NCBI GenBank assembly: GCA_029215795.1
Contig: JARDYH010000002.1
Coordinates: forward strand, 367,627,570-367,691,569
Length of the DNA: 64,000 nucleotides
Direction: 5' to 3'
Source: Anniella stebbinsi
Lineage: Eukaryota; Chordata; Lepidosauria; Squamata; Anniellidae
The notes under the pieces are model-generated. The model was not told where the DNA came from and did no database searches. It saw nothing but the letters and a program-made list of their open reading frames with translations. Numbering within the stretch: position 1 is the first letter of the stretch; every line of letters begins with the position of its first letter. Of the stretch, positions 35,011 to 46,224 are shown piece after piece. The translations under genes and the position numbers were made by a program.

Positions 35011-35699
35011 ATCTACGCTCTACTTTTACAGCCCCTTTCCAAACTCTGGTTCAGTCTAACCGCCACATGTTCTCTTTGCCCAGTTCAATGGAGAGTTGGT
35101 TGACTTCTTTGCCCAGTTAACTGAGTGTTCGGTCTACGTACCTCCAAAGTGCCCTGTGGTGAAGGCGAGATCTTGACTGCCCGCCTGGCTTCTGGTCACT
35201 TGAGGCATAAGGGCAGCAAGGACACAGCCTCTGTGCACGGTGACACTTGTCCTGCTGGCACTGAGAAGGGTACAAATCAGAAAGTGTGTTTCTTTTCCAT
35301 AGGGCTGAAACTGATTGTGCATTTTTCTTTCTTGTGCTCGCTGTAGCCCAATTTAATATCAGCCTGCTTAGGCATTCTTTGAACTTGTGCTGTCTGAAAG
35401 CTGACTTAGGCTTCTGCTTTGCAATGTTGCCTTGAGCGGCTCGTGAAAGTTCTTTGCAAGCCACAGAGACGGAAGGGCACCTTGCCCAAATCATTCTTCT
35501 GGAGGTTTTCTCCCCACAGCCCTTTCAAAGTTCTCAGTTGTAATCGCTTTACAAATCGAAATGACTTGTTAAATGAGGCCAAACGATGAGAAAACTACAT
35601 CCGGCACTTCATGTCTGAGGTTCTTTTTCAAAATTAGCACTAAATTAACCAACAACCTGGCTGGTTGAGTGTGTCAGAGGAGTTGCATGAAGAGGTGGG

Positions 35700-36030
35700 G
35701 AAAAGGAAATCCTTCACTCACCGGTGAATGTCTGTTCTCCCCGAGTGAAGGAGGCCAGCTAGGCCTCTGGGGCCGGGAAGGCCGTCTCCGTCTCGCTTTT
35801 GCCGGAGGAGGCGGGGCCTCCCCGGGACTACCAGCGGACTCTTCCAAGCTACTGTGTCCCATTGGAATCAACCAGCCCTTGTCGACACCTTATGAGACAC
35901 TTCAGGTGACGTATTGGCTCTAGAAGCAATGTTGGTAAGGCCTGCCTAGCCTGTCACTCTCCTGGAAGGAGGCCAGCCTCGTTGGCCACCTTCACTCGAG
36001 GAGAACAGAAATCCACCGGTGAGCAAAGGC
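35700..36030. repeat. inverted repeat next to the DIRS remnant
   Basis: At about 35705-35760, tcaccggtgaatgtctgttc tccccgagtgaaggaggcca. Its reverse complement (ggccaccttcactcgaggag aacagaaatccaccggtgag) is at 35978-36025. The arms are about 50 bp with a spacer of about 220 bp. The position beside a tyrosine-recombinase remnant fits the inverted terminal or internal complementary repeats of DIRS elements (inference). Confidence 0.6.
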
Positions 36031-36149
36031 TTTCCGTTTCTCCCCTCAAGGGCAGGAAGCCAGGTAGCTGGGGGGTGCAGAAAAGCAGCACATCCCTCAG
36101 TGGGCCACCGGACAATCCAGCCAGCCTCCCACTAGGACCGCGGGACCCT

Positions 36150-37021
36150 TTGGAGGACGCACCTGCGAAAGGCGCCTTCCCCAGAAGCAAATAGATTCAT
36201 CTGGTGGTGGTGGCTGCTGTGCAGATCTCCTCAAGGGGAGGCCTCCCCCAGAAGGCCGCTGGCGTGGCCGTTATTCCCCTGACCGAGAGGGCGAACGTCC
36301 CCTCTGGCGCCATCAAGTTGCTGGTTGCTTGTCTGCCGGTGCAATACACTCGCGGAGCCAGCAGGCGAGAGAGGCAATGAGAGCCTTCTTGCCCACGGCG
36401 GACGGTCTGAATGAGACAGATCGGGTGCTACACTGCCTGTGAAGGCTGGTGGGCAGAACTCGGCTGCCTGCCCCACCTCCAGGGCACGCCGTTCCCTTTC
36501 CTGAGGGCTGGCCGGCTGTGGACAGAAGGAGGGAATAGTCGACTCCTGAGTTCTGTGGAATTCTGTGTTGATCTTGGGGATGAAGGTGGGATCGGTTCAG
36601 AGAATTACTTTGTCCTTATGGAAAACGCAAAGCTCCTTTTCCCAGGAAAGTTCCCCTAGTTCAGAAACTCTCCTTGCAGAGGTGGTGGCTACCAGGGAAA
36701 TGGTTTTGAGGGTCAGCACTTAAGGGTGGCCGCCACTGGTGGTTCAAAGGAGGCCTTGGTTAGTGCTTTCTGCACCACGTTTAGGCTCTGTCAGAAACCT
36801 TCTGACTGGAGGAGGAATGATCGGAGAGGCTGCACTGATGAGACCCTATGGGGCCTCTGTTCAACTCCCTAAGGATGGACCCCACAGCAAAAACCGGCCT
36901 CCTCAAGGTCTTGAAGCCTGCAGACAGGCCCTCTTGGAGGAACTCCAGGATATCTGCTGTATTCATAGACAAAGACTCCCTCCCCGATGTTTGAGCTTAG
37001 GTGAGGAATGCCCACCATGTT
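36150..37021 (-). pseudogene. DIRS-type tyrosine recombinase remnant
   Basis: The minus strand starts near 36972 with TADILEFLQEGLSAGFKTLR (the N-terminal helical part). In other frames it continues with LTLKTISLVATTSARRVSEL, FHKDKVIL and TDPTFIPKINTEFHRTQ, then WLRECIAPADKQPAT and LSVRGITATPAAFW and LEEICTAAT. The catalytic Arg in SARRVSEL is kept. The HxxR-type motif reads LSVRG, so its His is lost. Several stops and frameshifts make it a pseudogene. A CR1 3' end begins at 37022. Confidence 0.8.
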
Positions 37022-37440
37022 AGAATCATAGAATAGTAGAGTTGGAAGGGGCCTATGAAGCCATCGAGTCCAACCCCCTGCTCACTGCAGGAATCCACCT
37101 CAAAGCATCCCTGACAGATGGGCTGTCCAGCTGCCTCTTGAAGGCCTCTGATGTGGGAGAGCCCACCACCTCCCTAGGTCATGGGTTCCATTGTCGTATT
37201 GCAATAACAGTTGGGAAGTTTTTCCTGATGTCCAGCCAGAATCTGGCTTCCTATAACTTGAGCCCATTATTCTGTGACCTCCTGCACTCTGGGAAGATCG
37301 GGAAGAGATCCTGGCCCTCCTCTGTGTGACAACCTTTCAAGTATTTGAAGAGTGCTCTCATGTCTCCCCTCAACCGTCTCTTCTCCAGGCTAAACATGCC
37401 CAGCTCTTCAGTCTCTCCTCATAGGGCTTTGCGGGAGGCC
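37022..37440 (-). mobile_element. CR1 3' end, minus strand
   Basis: tagaatcatagaatagtaga at the 3' end, then the minus-strand C-terminal codons of CR1 (KPYEERLKSWACLAWRRDG), 5' truncated near 37440. Confidence 0.9.
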
Positions 37441-38235
37441 TTCCCACATCCACAAAGGGCCCGTAGCGCCTCCTCCCTCTCCCCTCTTCCAGATCCCACG
37501 AGGGCTCGCCTTCGGCCTCCATCCCAAGGGATCCAGTTTGCCCCACCCCCTCCTCTTTCTGCCTGTCAACAAAGCGAGGAAGAGGCGGGGGGGGGGGCAG
37601 CAGGCCCACTTAAGGGCTCGGGGGGGGGGGAGGGGAAAGCAGTAGTAGTACAAGGTTCAGTCTTTCCTCTGCTGGGAATGAGTCTGGCTGGGAAAACGGT
37701 GGCAAAGATGGAAGGCAGCTCTGAGGAGGCGCATGAGCCTTCCAGCTCAAGGACAGACTCTGCAATCCCAGAACTGTTCCCAGCAGCCCGGTTGGCCGGA
37801 GCCTCTCACTTGTTTCTGCTCTTCCTCTTGGCTACGGTTCTCGACTCTCAGGGTGTGATGGGCAGAGGCTGCGGTCTGTTCCGCAATGTGTCTGCTGTTG
37901 TTTGTGAACGAAGGGGTGGAGAGGCTGGGGGGTGGGGGAGATCCAGATCCGGGGTGGGGCCGTGCACACGCCAGCGCACAGGCACGCATGGATGCGCGTG
38001 TGCTTTTGCAGAAGAACTGGGATCTCTTGGGGAGGCTAAAGACGCTGCACCCCCCCACCCCCGCAATCCTGGCTGCTTTGCGATCTCTGAGGGAGGAGAA
38101 ACTAACGGCAACTTCTCCCCACAATGACCCCAAGCAGGATCACTGATTCCCCACTGCTAACGACGTGGAATAGAAGAAATTCATGGAGCGCTGTTGATGG
38201 CAGCTACTAGTTGTGAAGGCTGGGTGCCCCTTCCT
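37441..38235. other. intron, G-runs, no classified content
   Basis: G-runs lie at about 37589-37597 and 37621-37632. The frame over 37345-38127 is chimeric with the CR1 end and not supported as a gene. Confidence 0.4.
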
Positions 38236-38239
38236 GTGT

Positions 38240-38530
38240 CACATAATCATAGAATAACAGAGTTGGAAGGGGCCTGTAAGGCCATCGAGTCCAACCCCCT
38301 GCTCAATGCAGGAATCCACCTTAAAGCATCCCTGACAGAAGTTTGTCCAGCTGCCTCTTGAAGGCCTCTAATGTGGGAGAGCCCACCACCTCCCTAGGTC
38401 ATGGATTCCATTGTCGTACTGCTCTAACAGTCAGGAAGCTTTTCCTGATGTCCAGCCGGCATCTGGCTTCCTGTCACTTGAGCCCCTTATTCTGTGTCCT
38501 CCTGCACTCTGGGAGGATCGAGAAGAGGCC
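38240..38530 (-). mobile_element. CR1 3' end, minus strand
   Basis: cataatcatagaataacaga and the following CR1 3' UTR and C-terminal sequence, 5' truncated near 38530. Confidence 0.88.
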
Positions 38531-38929
38531 GTTGCTGGGGAACATGAGCAGGAAGGTGCCCTTAGACTCGGGTCCTGCTTGTGGGTTTCCCCTTGGGCCG
38601 GCTGTCGTGGGAGCAGAAGGCTGGAGCGGAGAGGCCTGGGGTCTGATCCAGCCCCAGAACTCGCCTGAGGCTCTTACGTTTCAAGGCAAGGGTCAAACTA
38701 GATGATCACGCTGCCTTCTAACTCTGCAACAGGAACGCCCGAAGGGACGCACAAGGGCCTCGGCGTGCTCAGCACCAAACGTGTGAGGCCCTTTTAGCAG
38801 ACGAGGCCGTGGGCTGTCCCTGCCCAGCCCCACCGCTTCAGCCCAGCTCTGCTTCACGCAGGGGGTGCAGAGGGCAGCTCCTTGCTCCTCTCTCAGCCTA
38901 GACCCGAATGGCAAGGCACCACAGAGAGC

Positions 38930-39125
38930 CAAGGTGGTGTAGTGGTTAGAGCGTTGGACTGGGGCTTGGGAGATCTGGCGTCTAGTCCCCACTTGGCCAT
39001 GAAGCTGACTGGGTGACTTTGGTCCAGTCAAAGCCTGACCCATCTCAGAACTGCCTGGGGTTCCTTGCAAGAGGGGGGAGGGGAAAGGGGCAATATAATT
39101 GGAATAATAGCAACAACAACAACCA
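38930..39125 (+). mobile_element. MIR-like tRNA SINE, second copy
   Basis: Head ggtggtgtagtggttagagc gttggactggggcttgggag, middle ccatgaagctgactgggtga and a shortened tail with ggttccttgcaagagggggg, then (caa)n. It is the same family as 1366-1621 with an internal deletion, and lies about 105 bp before the SH3 exon. Confidence 0.75.
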
Positions 39126-39231
39126 ATTAGAAGCATAACTCAGCTTTGCCAGCAGGGGAGGGGCTTCCTTCCTTCCCTCTCCCCCCCCCCAGTCCCAGGG
39201 ACACGCTTAGCCATTTCCCTTCTGTTTCCAG

Positions 39232-39408
39232 AGCGCTCTTTGACTACGACAAGGCGAAAGACAGCGGCCTCCCCAGCCAGGGGCTGAATTTCCGCTTTGG
39301 TGACATCCTCCACGTGATCAATGCTTCTGATGATGAGTGGTGGCAGGCGCGGCTGGTGCTGCCGGACGGCGAGAGCGAGGAGGTTGGCGTCATCCCCAGC
39401 AAGCGCAG
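39232..39408 (+). CDS. DLG1: DLG1 exon: SH3 domain
   Basis: A 177 nt exon, acceptor ttctgtttccag and donor gtacgg. It encodes [40 protein letters not shown] and [19 protein letters not shown]. These are the ALFDYD, WWQAR and GVIPSKRR signatures of the MAGUK SH3 fold. In MAGUKs this domain pairs intramolecularly with the GK domain instead of binding classic PxxP ligands (family knowledge). Confidence 0.97.
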
Positions 39409-40647
39409 GTACGGCTGGGTACACGTCCGCCGGAGCCTTGGTGCTCAGCCCCTGCCATGAAAGGGTGAGCTGCCGGGGGAGGGGAGGGGTGTGTGCGCTC
39501 CACATCGGCCGCCTCCTGATGTTCCTCTCCGGTTCTGCCCCCGTGCCGGTGTGTTGAGCCCCCTCGCGTGGTCAAGGGGCTGCAGGGACCATTCGCATGA
39601 ATACACGGCAGAACATCCCAGCTGGGCCTCAGTGTTACTGCCTTTACTTTTCGAGCAGAAATTCTGTGTTTGGAATAACCCGCTGTTAAGGCCAAACTAG
39701 ACATGAAATTAAATGCACGGTTGGATTTAACGTGCAGGCCTTAAAAGAAATGCAAATAATGCCTGCTGGTTTGTGTGTGCGTGTGACAAACCCCCAGAAT
39801 GGTAGGAGGGGGGAGGGGGGGTTCATGCTTTCCTCCCCTGCTTTTGCCCTGAGGGGAATCCCTCTTCTGAAGCCGGTCCTTCCATTGGGACGAAATCCCC
39901 CGTTGGGGGATTCCCAGTGCCGGAAGCAGAGCGGGGAAGGGTTCAGATGCCCGTCCACACCTGCTGCCATCCTAGTGATGACCACAGACACACACAGGGC
40001 TGCTGCTTACCAGCACATCTCATCTGTCCCTCAGTGTTACATTTTACTTGGTTGGAAGTTATTTTCTCCCCGATAAAGGGGAAAATGGCAGCCCTGAAAG
40101 ACGTACGTGCACAAAGCAGCCGTCTTCTGGACCCCAGCAGCCCACCAAAAGCATCTCCCTCCCCCACGCCCCGCGGTAAGCCCAGGGGGCGAGAGGTAGG
40201 GCTCCTCGTGTTCCCCCTGAGGTTTGGGGAAAATCATGAAGAGCAGGAGAGATTCTCCGGCTGCTTTTTCCTTCTCCAAACTGCAGCAGCAGCAGCAGCT
40301 GACGTGGGAGCTCAGCGGAGAGGCCGTCGTCGCCGCCGCCTGTTGCGCTCCCTTGCGCAAGAACCGCCAGGCCCCTCTCCCCTGGCCAGTGGGTGGACGG
40401 ACCCCGGCTTGGCCGGGTTCCTGCTCTGGGCAAGTCCTCCAAAGCCAGGGTTGCCAGTCTCTGAGTGAGTGACTTGCTGCTTGTGCAGGTGGGCTCCTCG
40501 CCAAATCACAGGCCGGGCCATCCGAAGCGGGGTGTATTCCTAGCCAGTCGAGGGGCAGTGGGGCCCAGCCCATAGCTGCAAGTGCTGCAGCGTGTAAGTA
40601 ACGCACCCTTGTGTTGTTGTTCTTGTTGCTTTTGCACTTTCTGGCAG
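39409..40647. other. intron between SH3 exons, nothing recognised
   Basis: A short (CAG)n tract lies at about 40283-40299. No repeat family named. Confidence 0.35.
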
Positions 40648-40717
40648 GGTTGAGAAGAAAGAACGAGCTCGCTTAAAGACGGTGAAATTTAATTCTAAAG
40701 CCAGAGGTGACAAAGGG
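40648..40717 (+). CDS. DLG1: DLG1 exon: SH3 end and start of hook
   Basis: A 70 nt exon, acceptor cactttctggcag and donor gtgagt, ending in phase 0. It encodes [20 protein letters not shown] and DKG. The basic, calmodulin/4.1-type hook region begins here. It has one Gly more than the mammalian form I recall (KARGDKG versus KTRDKG). A second GGTG donor-like site lies about 10 bp upstream, so a slightly shorter isoform is conceivable. Confidence 0.94.
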
Positions 40718-43063
40718 GTGAGTTTGGACTCTTGACAGCTGCCGCTACAGACGTCATGACGAGGGGCCCAGGGGTGGCTGACGTCGCCCGCATCTGGTCG
40801 GCCGGGGTCTGGACTGGGGATGGCGGAGAAGCGAAGGCGTGGAGACAGCGGCTCTGAGAGGAGCCACGTCCTTTGCTAGGCATTGGCGGGCTGAAATGTT
40901 TCAGGCTTTCGGGTTGTTGTTGGTATGGAATGTCTGTGCCACCGGTCGAGAGCTTAGCGAGGGCGTTCTGAGCCAACAGGAGTTCCCGGCTGTTTTTGAT
41001 GGGCAGTCCCACAGCGAGCCCATTGAGAGAAAGGTGGTTGCAGGGATAGACGTGGCCGAAGGTCCCACAGAAGGGCATGGCGAGAATAAAGCGGATGGGC
41101 GGCCCTTTGCCTCCTTCTCTCGTTGTAGTGGAACACAGTGGGGGTCGCCCCATGAGACTGATTGACAGACGAAAGAGAATCCTCCATCCCGCAAAGCATA
41201 ACTGAGCAAGGGGATTCATGGCCATAAGCGGTGGGGGGATGGCCCAATGGATTAGATGGCTCCGAAGAGAGATTCAGACTAATTGGAGAGGCCTGTGTCT
41301 GTGGATGGAGGCCTGACAAGCAAGGCTTCCAGGGGGAAAAGCAGCTGTGTAAGCAAGGCAGGGTGCCATGCCCATGTAGGCCACATCGGTCCCGAGAAAA
41401 AAGGGGCGCCGTGGGGAGAGGAGAGTGGAGGCTGCCTGGCTTCCTCCGGGGCAACCCATCCCTTGCAAAGTGTTTAGTAGCACAGCATGCTCAAGGGCAG
41501 CTGAGAGGTGGGCAGGAAACCCTCAGGGAAAGCGGAGCGGAGCAGGCAGGAGCCCCTGTGGCGTTGGGCAGAGGGTGCTCATCGCCAGCAGGCTGGCAGC
41601 TTCTCCCTGCTCCCTTTCGCAGGGTGAGAAGGAGGAGGGAGCTCACACAGCCTAGGAAAGGCTGCCTTAAGAGGAGAGCCGCTTGAGTTTGACGTCAGGG
41701 CCGGCAGTGCTAGCCGGAGACCCCCGTGGCCCTGTGAGAAGGGTGGGGGGAGGCCGAGCCTGCAGGAAGCAGCTGCTGGTGGCTGGATCGGGGTCAAGAG
41801 GCTCTGAATATGCAGATCCAATTAAATATTTCTGCCCTTAAGGAGATGCAAGACCACCTGAACATAAACTGGTTCGACAGACTAGATCACAGCATGTTGC
41901 AGTTCGGAGCTTGTTTAGGGTTCGTCCCAGCCAGCCAGCCAGCCTGCCTGCCTGCCTGGCCTCTGGCAGGGCACTCCATCCCGTTTTCTCATGTCCCCGC
42001 CCGCCCCGTAGTTTCCCACCTTTTCCAAACTCACAGTTCCCCAGGCCTGCTGGTAGCTCCCTCCTCGTGTGCATGGATGGGGGGCCATTTGGGCTGGACT
42101 AGAGTACTTGGGAGTATGAGCGCAGTACTGGTGTATAGAGTTAGTATATACTCCTCCAGTGTAGAAGGGACTTTAGGTTTAGGCATTCTTTTCCAGGTCT
42201 AATCCTAAAGTTCCTTCCACGTTGGAGGATCAAACTATTTTATCTCCCAAGTTTTGGAAAATGTTGCTGACAGGTCCAGAGCTGGACTTAAATTGTTCCT
42301 GGGCTTGAAGAACAAGGGAGGCAAGAAGCAGGCGGATCGGGGCTTTGTGGCCTTGGAGCAGCTCTTGGAACAGCAGTTAGTTAGTCAGGTGCTGAGAGAG
42401 AACCAGCGGCCTTTTTCCCAGCAGGGCACTTTCAGCCATTTGGACCTGGCCAAGCTCCATGCTGCCTCCTCAGGCTTCAGTGGAGTCAGGCTGTCAGCCT
42501 TCAGAGAGGCCGCCCGAGTGGGAAAGCTGAACTGGTCACTTCTGTTGGGCTTGCCTGTGTTGCAACTTGGTAGCCAAACCGGTGAAAATACGAGCGAGTC
42601 TACGCAGGCAGATTTGTAACGGACCATGATGATCTTCAGCCCAGATTAGCAGGCCAGCATTATTCTGTTGATTTCTTGAAAATAATGAAACTTTTCAACC
42701 ATCTTCTCTCTTCGATGTGACTTGTGGCGACAAGCGTTCCTTCCCCCTATGATGTACGGGTAGAAAACATACTTTGAAAAGAACCTGTTGGAAATGAGAT
42801 AAGATGATGCTACACAGAACATGATTGAGACTTGATCACCTGCAGGGCTGTGGCTGTGATTCTGCAAAAGGGCAGGAAAGTTGCAGGATCTGTGTTCAGG
42901 GCAGGGGTCAGCTCAATCGCTTTTCCTTTCCTTTTGAAAAAGAGCAACTTTCTGGCCCTCCGGGCTCTGGGGCCAGGGGAGGGTTGCTGAATAGGATTCA
43001 CAGGAGCCAGAATAGGGAGCGTTGGTACCACATATCCCTCCTTGCCTCTGTCAATAGCTACAA
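40718..43063. other. intron, nothing recognised
   Basis: Contains a frame at 42254-42619 (121 codons) with no recognisable domain and no splice context. A tandem ccagccagcc/tgcctgcc run lies at 41930-41958. Confidence 0.35.
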
Positions 43064-43064
43064 G

Positions 43065-44037
43065 GCGCTCGTCTCTTGTCTCTTGTCTTCCTCTCGGTTC
43101 CTGACTGGGAACTCTGTGCATGTTTGCTGTTGTCAGTGGCTGCACACAGTGAGCAACGGGTCTCATGTCCTACTTGTGGGTTGGCTGCTGTGTGAACAAA
43201 GTGCTGGGTCTAATCCAGCAATCAGGGCTTTTCTGGTGTTCTTGTTTAAGACAAACGTTGCGTTCAGATGATCAGTGAGTGGGGGAAACAAACAACACCG
43301 CAGGGGCTGTTCGCCTGCCCCTGCGTGTGCCGCTTGCACAGCTGCTGTTTCCCTAATTACCCAGGCAGTGGGTTGCTGTGTCGTCCGAACCCGGAGCGGC
43401 AGGGTGGCTTCTTACGCATCCCACGACCCCTACTGCAAAGCCATGGGTTGTAGGGTGGATAGGAAGCCAAACCCTCCACGCGCCTCGGTCGGACGACACA
43501 GGAACCCACGATGTGGCTGGCACATGCCTGGGCAAGGAAACTGACTCCTGCTGCGCTGTTCTCCCTATTGATTGTCCAAACCCAGTGAAAAGTAGAACTG
43601 TGCAAACAAGTCCTCTGTGCAGCCCCCAGAACTTAGATGCTTAGATTTATTTGGGGGGGGCAACGTGTGCAACCCCACCCCACCCTGATCAGCTGTCCGA
43701 TTAAAATCTGTCTGCATTGAATTCATGGCCTCGTATGTGGTCTGTAGCTGAGTTTGCACGTGGCTCCCGTGTCCTAACACTGCACCAGACCCATGCATGA
43801 GATCCTGAGCGGAAACCCGACTACGCTTGCCATTGAGAGAGAACTGCCTGCCTGCCTGCTTCCGCTGCTTCCTTGGCTTGGCCTTGTCTGCTCTTCACAT
43901 TGGTTCCCGTGGGAGGGACGTGGGCTGCCTTCTTCTAGCGCTCTCGGTCTGTCTCCTGTCTTCCTCGGTACCGGACTGGGAACTCTGTGCGCGTTCACTG
44001 TCGTCAGTGGCTGCACACAGCGAGCAACATGGGTCTA
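43065..44037. repeat. direct duplication of about 100 bp, two copies 870 bp apart
   Basis: Copy 1 at about 43065-43165 and copy 2 at about 43940-44037 share actgggaactctgtgc, then gtcagtggctgcacacag and gagcaac. They look like two fragments of one interspersed repeat, perhaps a CR1-type 3' region. Confidence 0.55.
43370..43507. repeat. 138-bp near-palindrome (MITE-like)
   Basis: The outer arms GGGTTGCTGTGTCGTCCGAA and (reversed) GGGTTCCTGTGTCGTCCGAC match in 19 of 21 bases. The interior is also symmetric: ggcttcttacgcatcccacg faces the reverse complement of ggtggataggaagcc. The whole block could fold as one hairpin. Confidence 0.7.
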
Positions 44038-45680
44038 GTCTCTTTATTGCGGCACCTAACCTGGAGAAATGGGAAGAGGCAGGATTTCTGGTGCAGGACA
44101 CGGAAGCACCTTCCCCACGTGCGTGGCTGCCATCGCTCCTGACGTGGGCACCAGACTTCTTTGCCTCTTCTGCCTGGGCCAAATCGGCTTATGCCACATC
44201 CGGCATCCAAGGCGAGTGCCCCCTCCTCACTGCCCTGCTTTCTCTGCTGCCTTTTCTAACCCCTTTGGACTGATGAGCTCGCTCTGAGAAGAGGCCGTGG
44301 GAGCTTTGATGACGTTAACCTGCACTTAGAACGAAGACCGAAGCTCTCGTGGCCTCTCCAGAAAGAGCCTGAAAAACGTGGCCGATCTACCGGCTGTGTT
44401 TTGTTTGGGGCTCTTGGAGCCGGCTTCTAACCGTTCCCATGCAGTCGGTGAGACAAATGCTCTCCAGCCGTTTGCTAGGAGACAGGCGCACTTGGGCCAC
44501 AGAGGAGGACGAGGAGGAGGAGGAGGAGGAGCCCTTCCTCACCCCAATCTGCCCACGGCTGATGCCGGCCCCGCCAGTGAAGGGGGAACTTTGTTCGTCT
44601 TGCTGGTTTTGTCTGGGTCATACATGGCAAGCTGTGCCCTGGGCCTTCTGGACTGAACGGCGTAAACCCCGAGCGAGCAATGGGCAGCCTCCCTGAGTGC
44701 CTTTTCTCTTCGGGTGCTTTGGCTGGTTCCTGCAGCTCAGGTCCCGCGTGACAAGGCTCTCTCTGAAGCTGAGGGCCCTGGGCTTGAGCAGGCCTCTTCT
44801 GCCAGCCCTGGCAGATCCTCTGCTCACCTCCAGGGGATCATCACTCTTGTGAATCGCTGTGAAGACCGAGTTTTTGGCAAGAGTGGCTACCAGGGCAGGT
44901 GCCTGGCCAAGAGCCCCATGCCGTTAATCTTTGTGGCTCCAAGCCAAAGGCCCACAAGGGCTTACACATGGCCAGACGGCCAGGCGGGGGCTGCCAATGT
45001 GTCCAGCCAGAGTTAACTCTCTGTGGCTGCCTGGACATCCCCTTCGCACAGCAGACCCCACCCCATCCCTGCCCAGTGGGCCCTCTGGGGCTTCTTGCAG
45101 TGTGTGTGGAGTGGAGTGGGGGAGCCCATCTCAGGAGCCCACTGGGTGACGAAGCAGGCAGGGCCTGCCTGATTAAAAGCGTTAGTTTATTTTTTGCAAA
45201 CCTCATATTGCTCTTGCTTCCTCTCCAAGGTGTAGACTTGCCCTCAAGGGTTGACATCTTCCCCACAACACGTGAGCCCTTAGCTAAGCCTCTCTTGCAA
45301 GGCAGCTGTGTGGCAGCTTCCTTCTCTCCACGTGAGGAAGAAGGAGACGATCCCACTGCTGCCTGAAGCTTGCTCTGGTGAAGAGCGCGTAAAGCATTAC
45401 GGCAAGGCTGCAGAGCCTGACCAGGGCCACAACGGCCTCTCTTGGAGCTCCTCCTCCTCCTTCTCCCCCCTACTCGCCAGCCCCCCGCTCCTGCTGCCTC
45501 AAACCCTGCCCACCCCATCCTCCCTGCCCTGGCGAGCGAGGGATGCCCCCATCCCCCCCCAAGCTGCATGTGGGCGTGCTGGGAGTTGGCCTCCACCCGC
45601 TTCCGCTGGGGCTGGGCCTCCGTGATGCACCGGACCTCCCACATGGCTCGTTTTGCCCCCTCCTTCCTTCTCTTCTTCAG
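44038..45680. other. intron, nothing recognised
   Basis: A (GGA)n stretch lies at about 44504-44531. Long open frames on both strands near 44841-45644 are GC-rich shadows without exon context. Confidence 0.35.
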
Positions 45681-45780
45681 CAGTCATTCAATGACAAGCG
45701 TAAAAAGAACCTCTTTTCCCGAAAATTTCCCTTCTACAAGAACAAGGACCAGAGTGAGCAAGAGACCAGTGACGCCGACC
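45681..45780 (+). CDS. DLG1: DLG1 alternative exon, I2 type (QSFNDKRKKN...)
   Basis: A 100 nt exon starting in phase 0 and ending with one base (C) that joins AG to give Gln. It encodes QSFNDKRKKNLFSRKFPFYK and NKDQSEQETSDAD. This is the 34-residue basic I2 insert of SAP97, reported in the literature to affect nuclear localisation. The acceptor is a tandem NAGNAG (ttcag cag), so the first Gln may be optional. Inclusion together with the exon at 46225 would break the frame. Confidence 0.93.
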
Positions 45781-46224
45781 GTAAGTACGGGGGCGGGAGT
45801 CCCGCAGCGCCCGGCGTGGACGTGCCGACCGATGGGCCGTGCGGGGTTGCCTTGAAGGGCCTTCCAAGAGCTGCAGCAGGGGCCGGAGGGCCAGTCCAGC
45901 CCAGCCCCCCTTCCGCGGCGGATCCCGTGGGGCTGCCCGCCAGAGCTCCCTGCTGGCTTTCCCCACTAGAGATGCCGCCAAAAGGAGGCGGCTGCGCTGG
46001 GCGGCCCTCCTTCCGCTAAGCCCTCGCTGATGATGGTTGGGGAGGTTGAGTGGTTCCTCTCAAATTGGACTGCGGCTGAACCTGGCTCGGGCGCAAGAGT
46101 CTCGCCTTCCCCCTGCGGATGCTCTTGGAAGCCCCTTGTCGACGCAGCCCTTTGATGTGCTACTGACGGTTGTTTTCTTTGTGATTGTCTCTTCATTGCT
46201 TGCCCCCCGGGAACTACTCTGCAG

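Noticed and set aside
37345..38127. 260-codon + frame
   Set aside because: Begins inside an antisense CR1 end and runs through G-runs; no domain.
42254..42619. 121-codon + frame
   Set aside because: No domain or homologue recognised, and no exon boundaries consistent with DLG1.
44841..45644. 267-codon minus-strand open frame
   Set aside because: Low-complexity, GC-rich, with no domain. It overlaps other long frames in several phases, as expected of composition.
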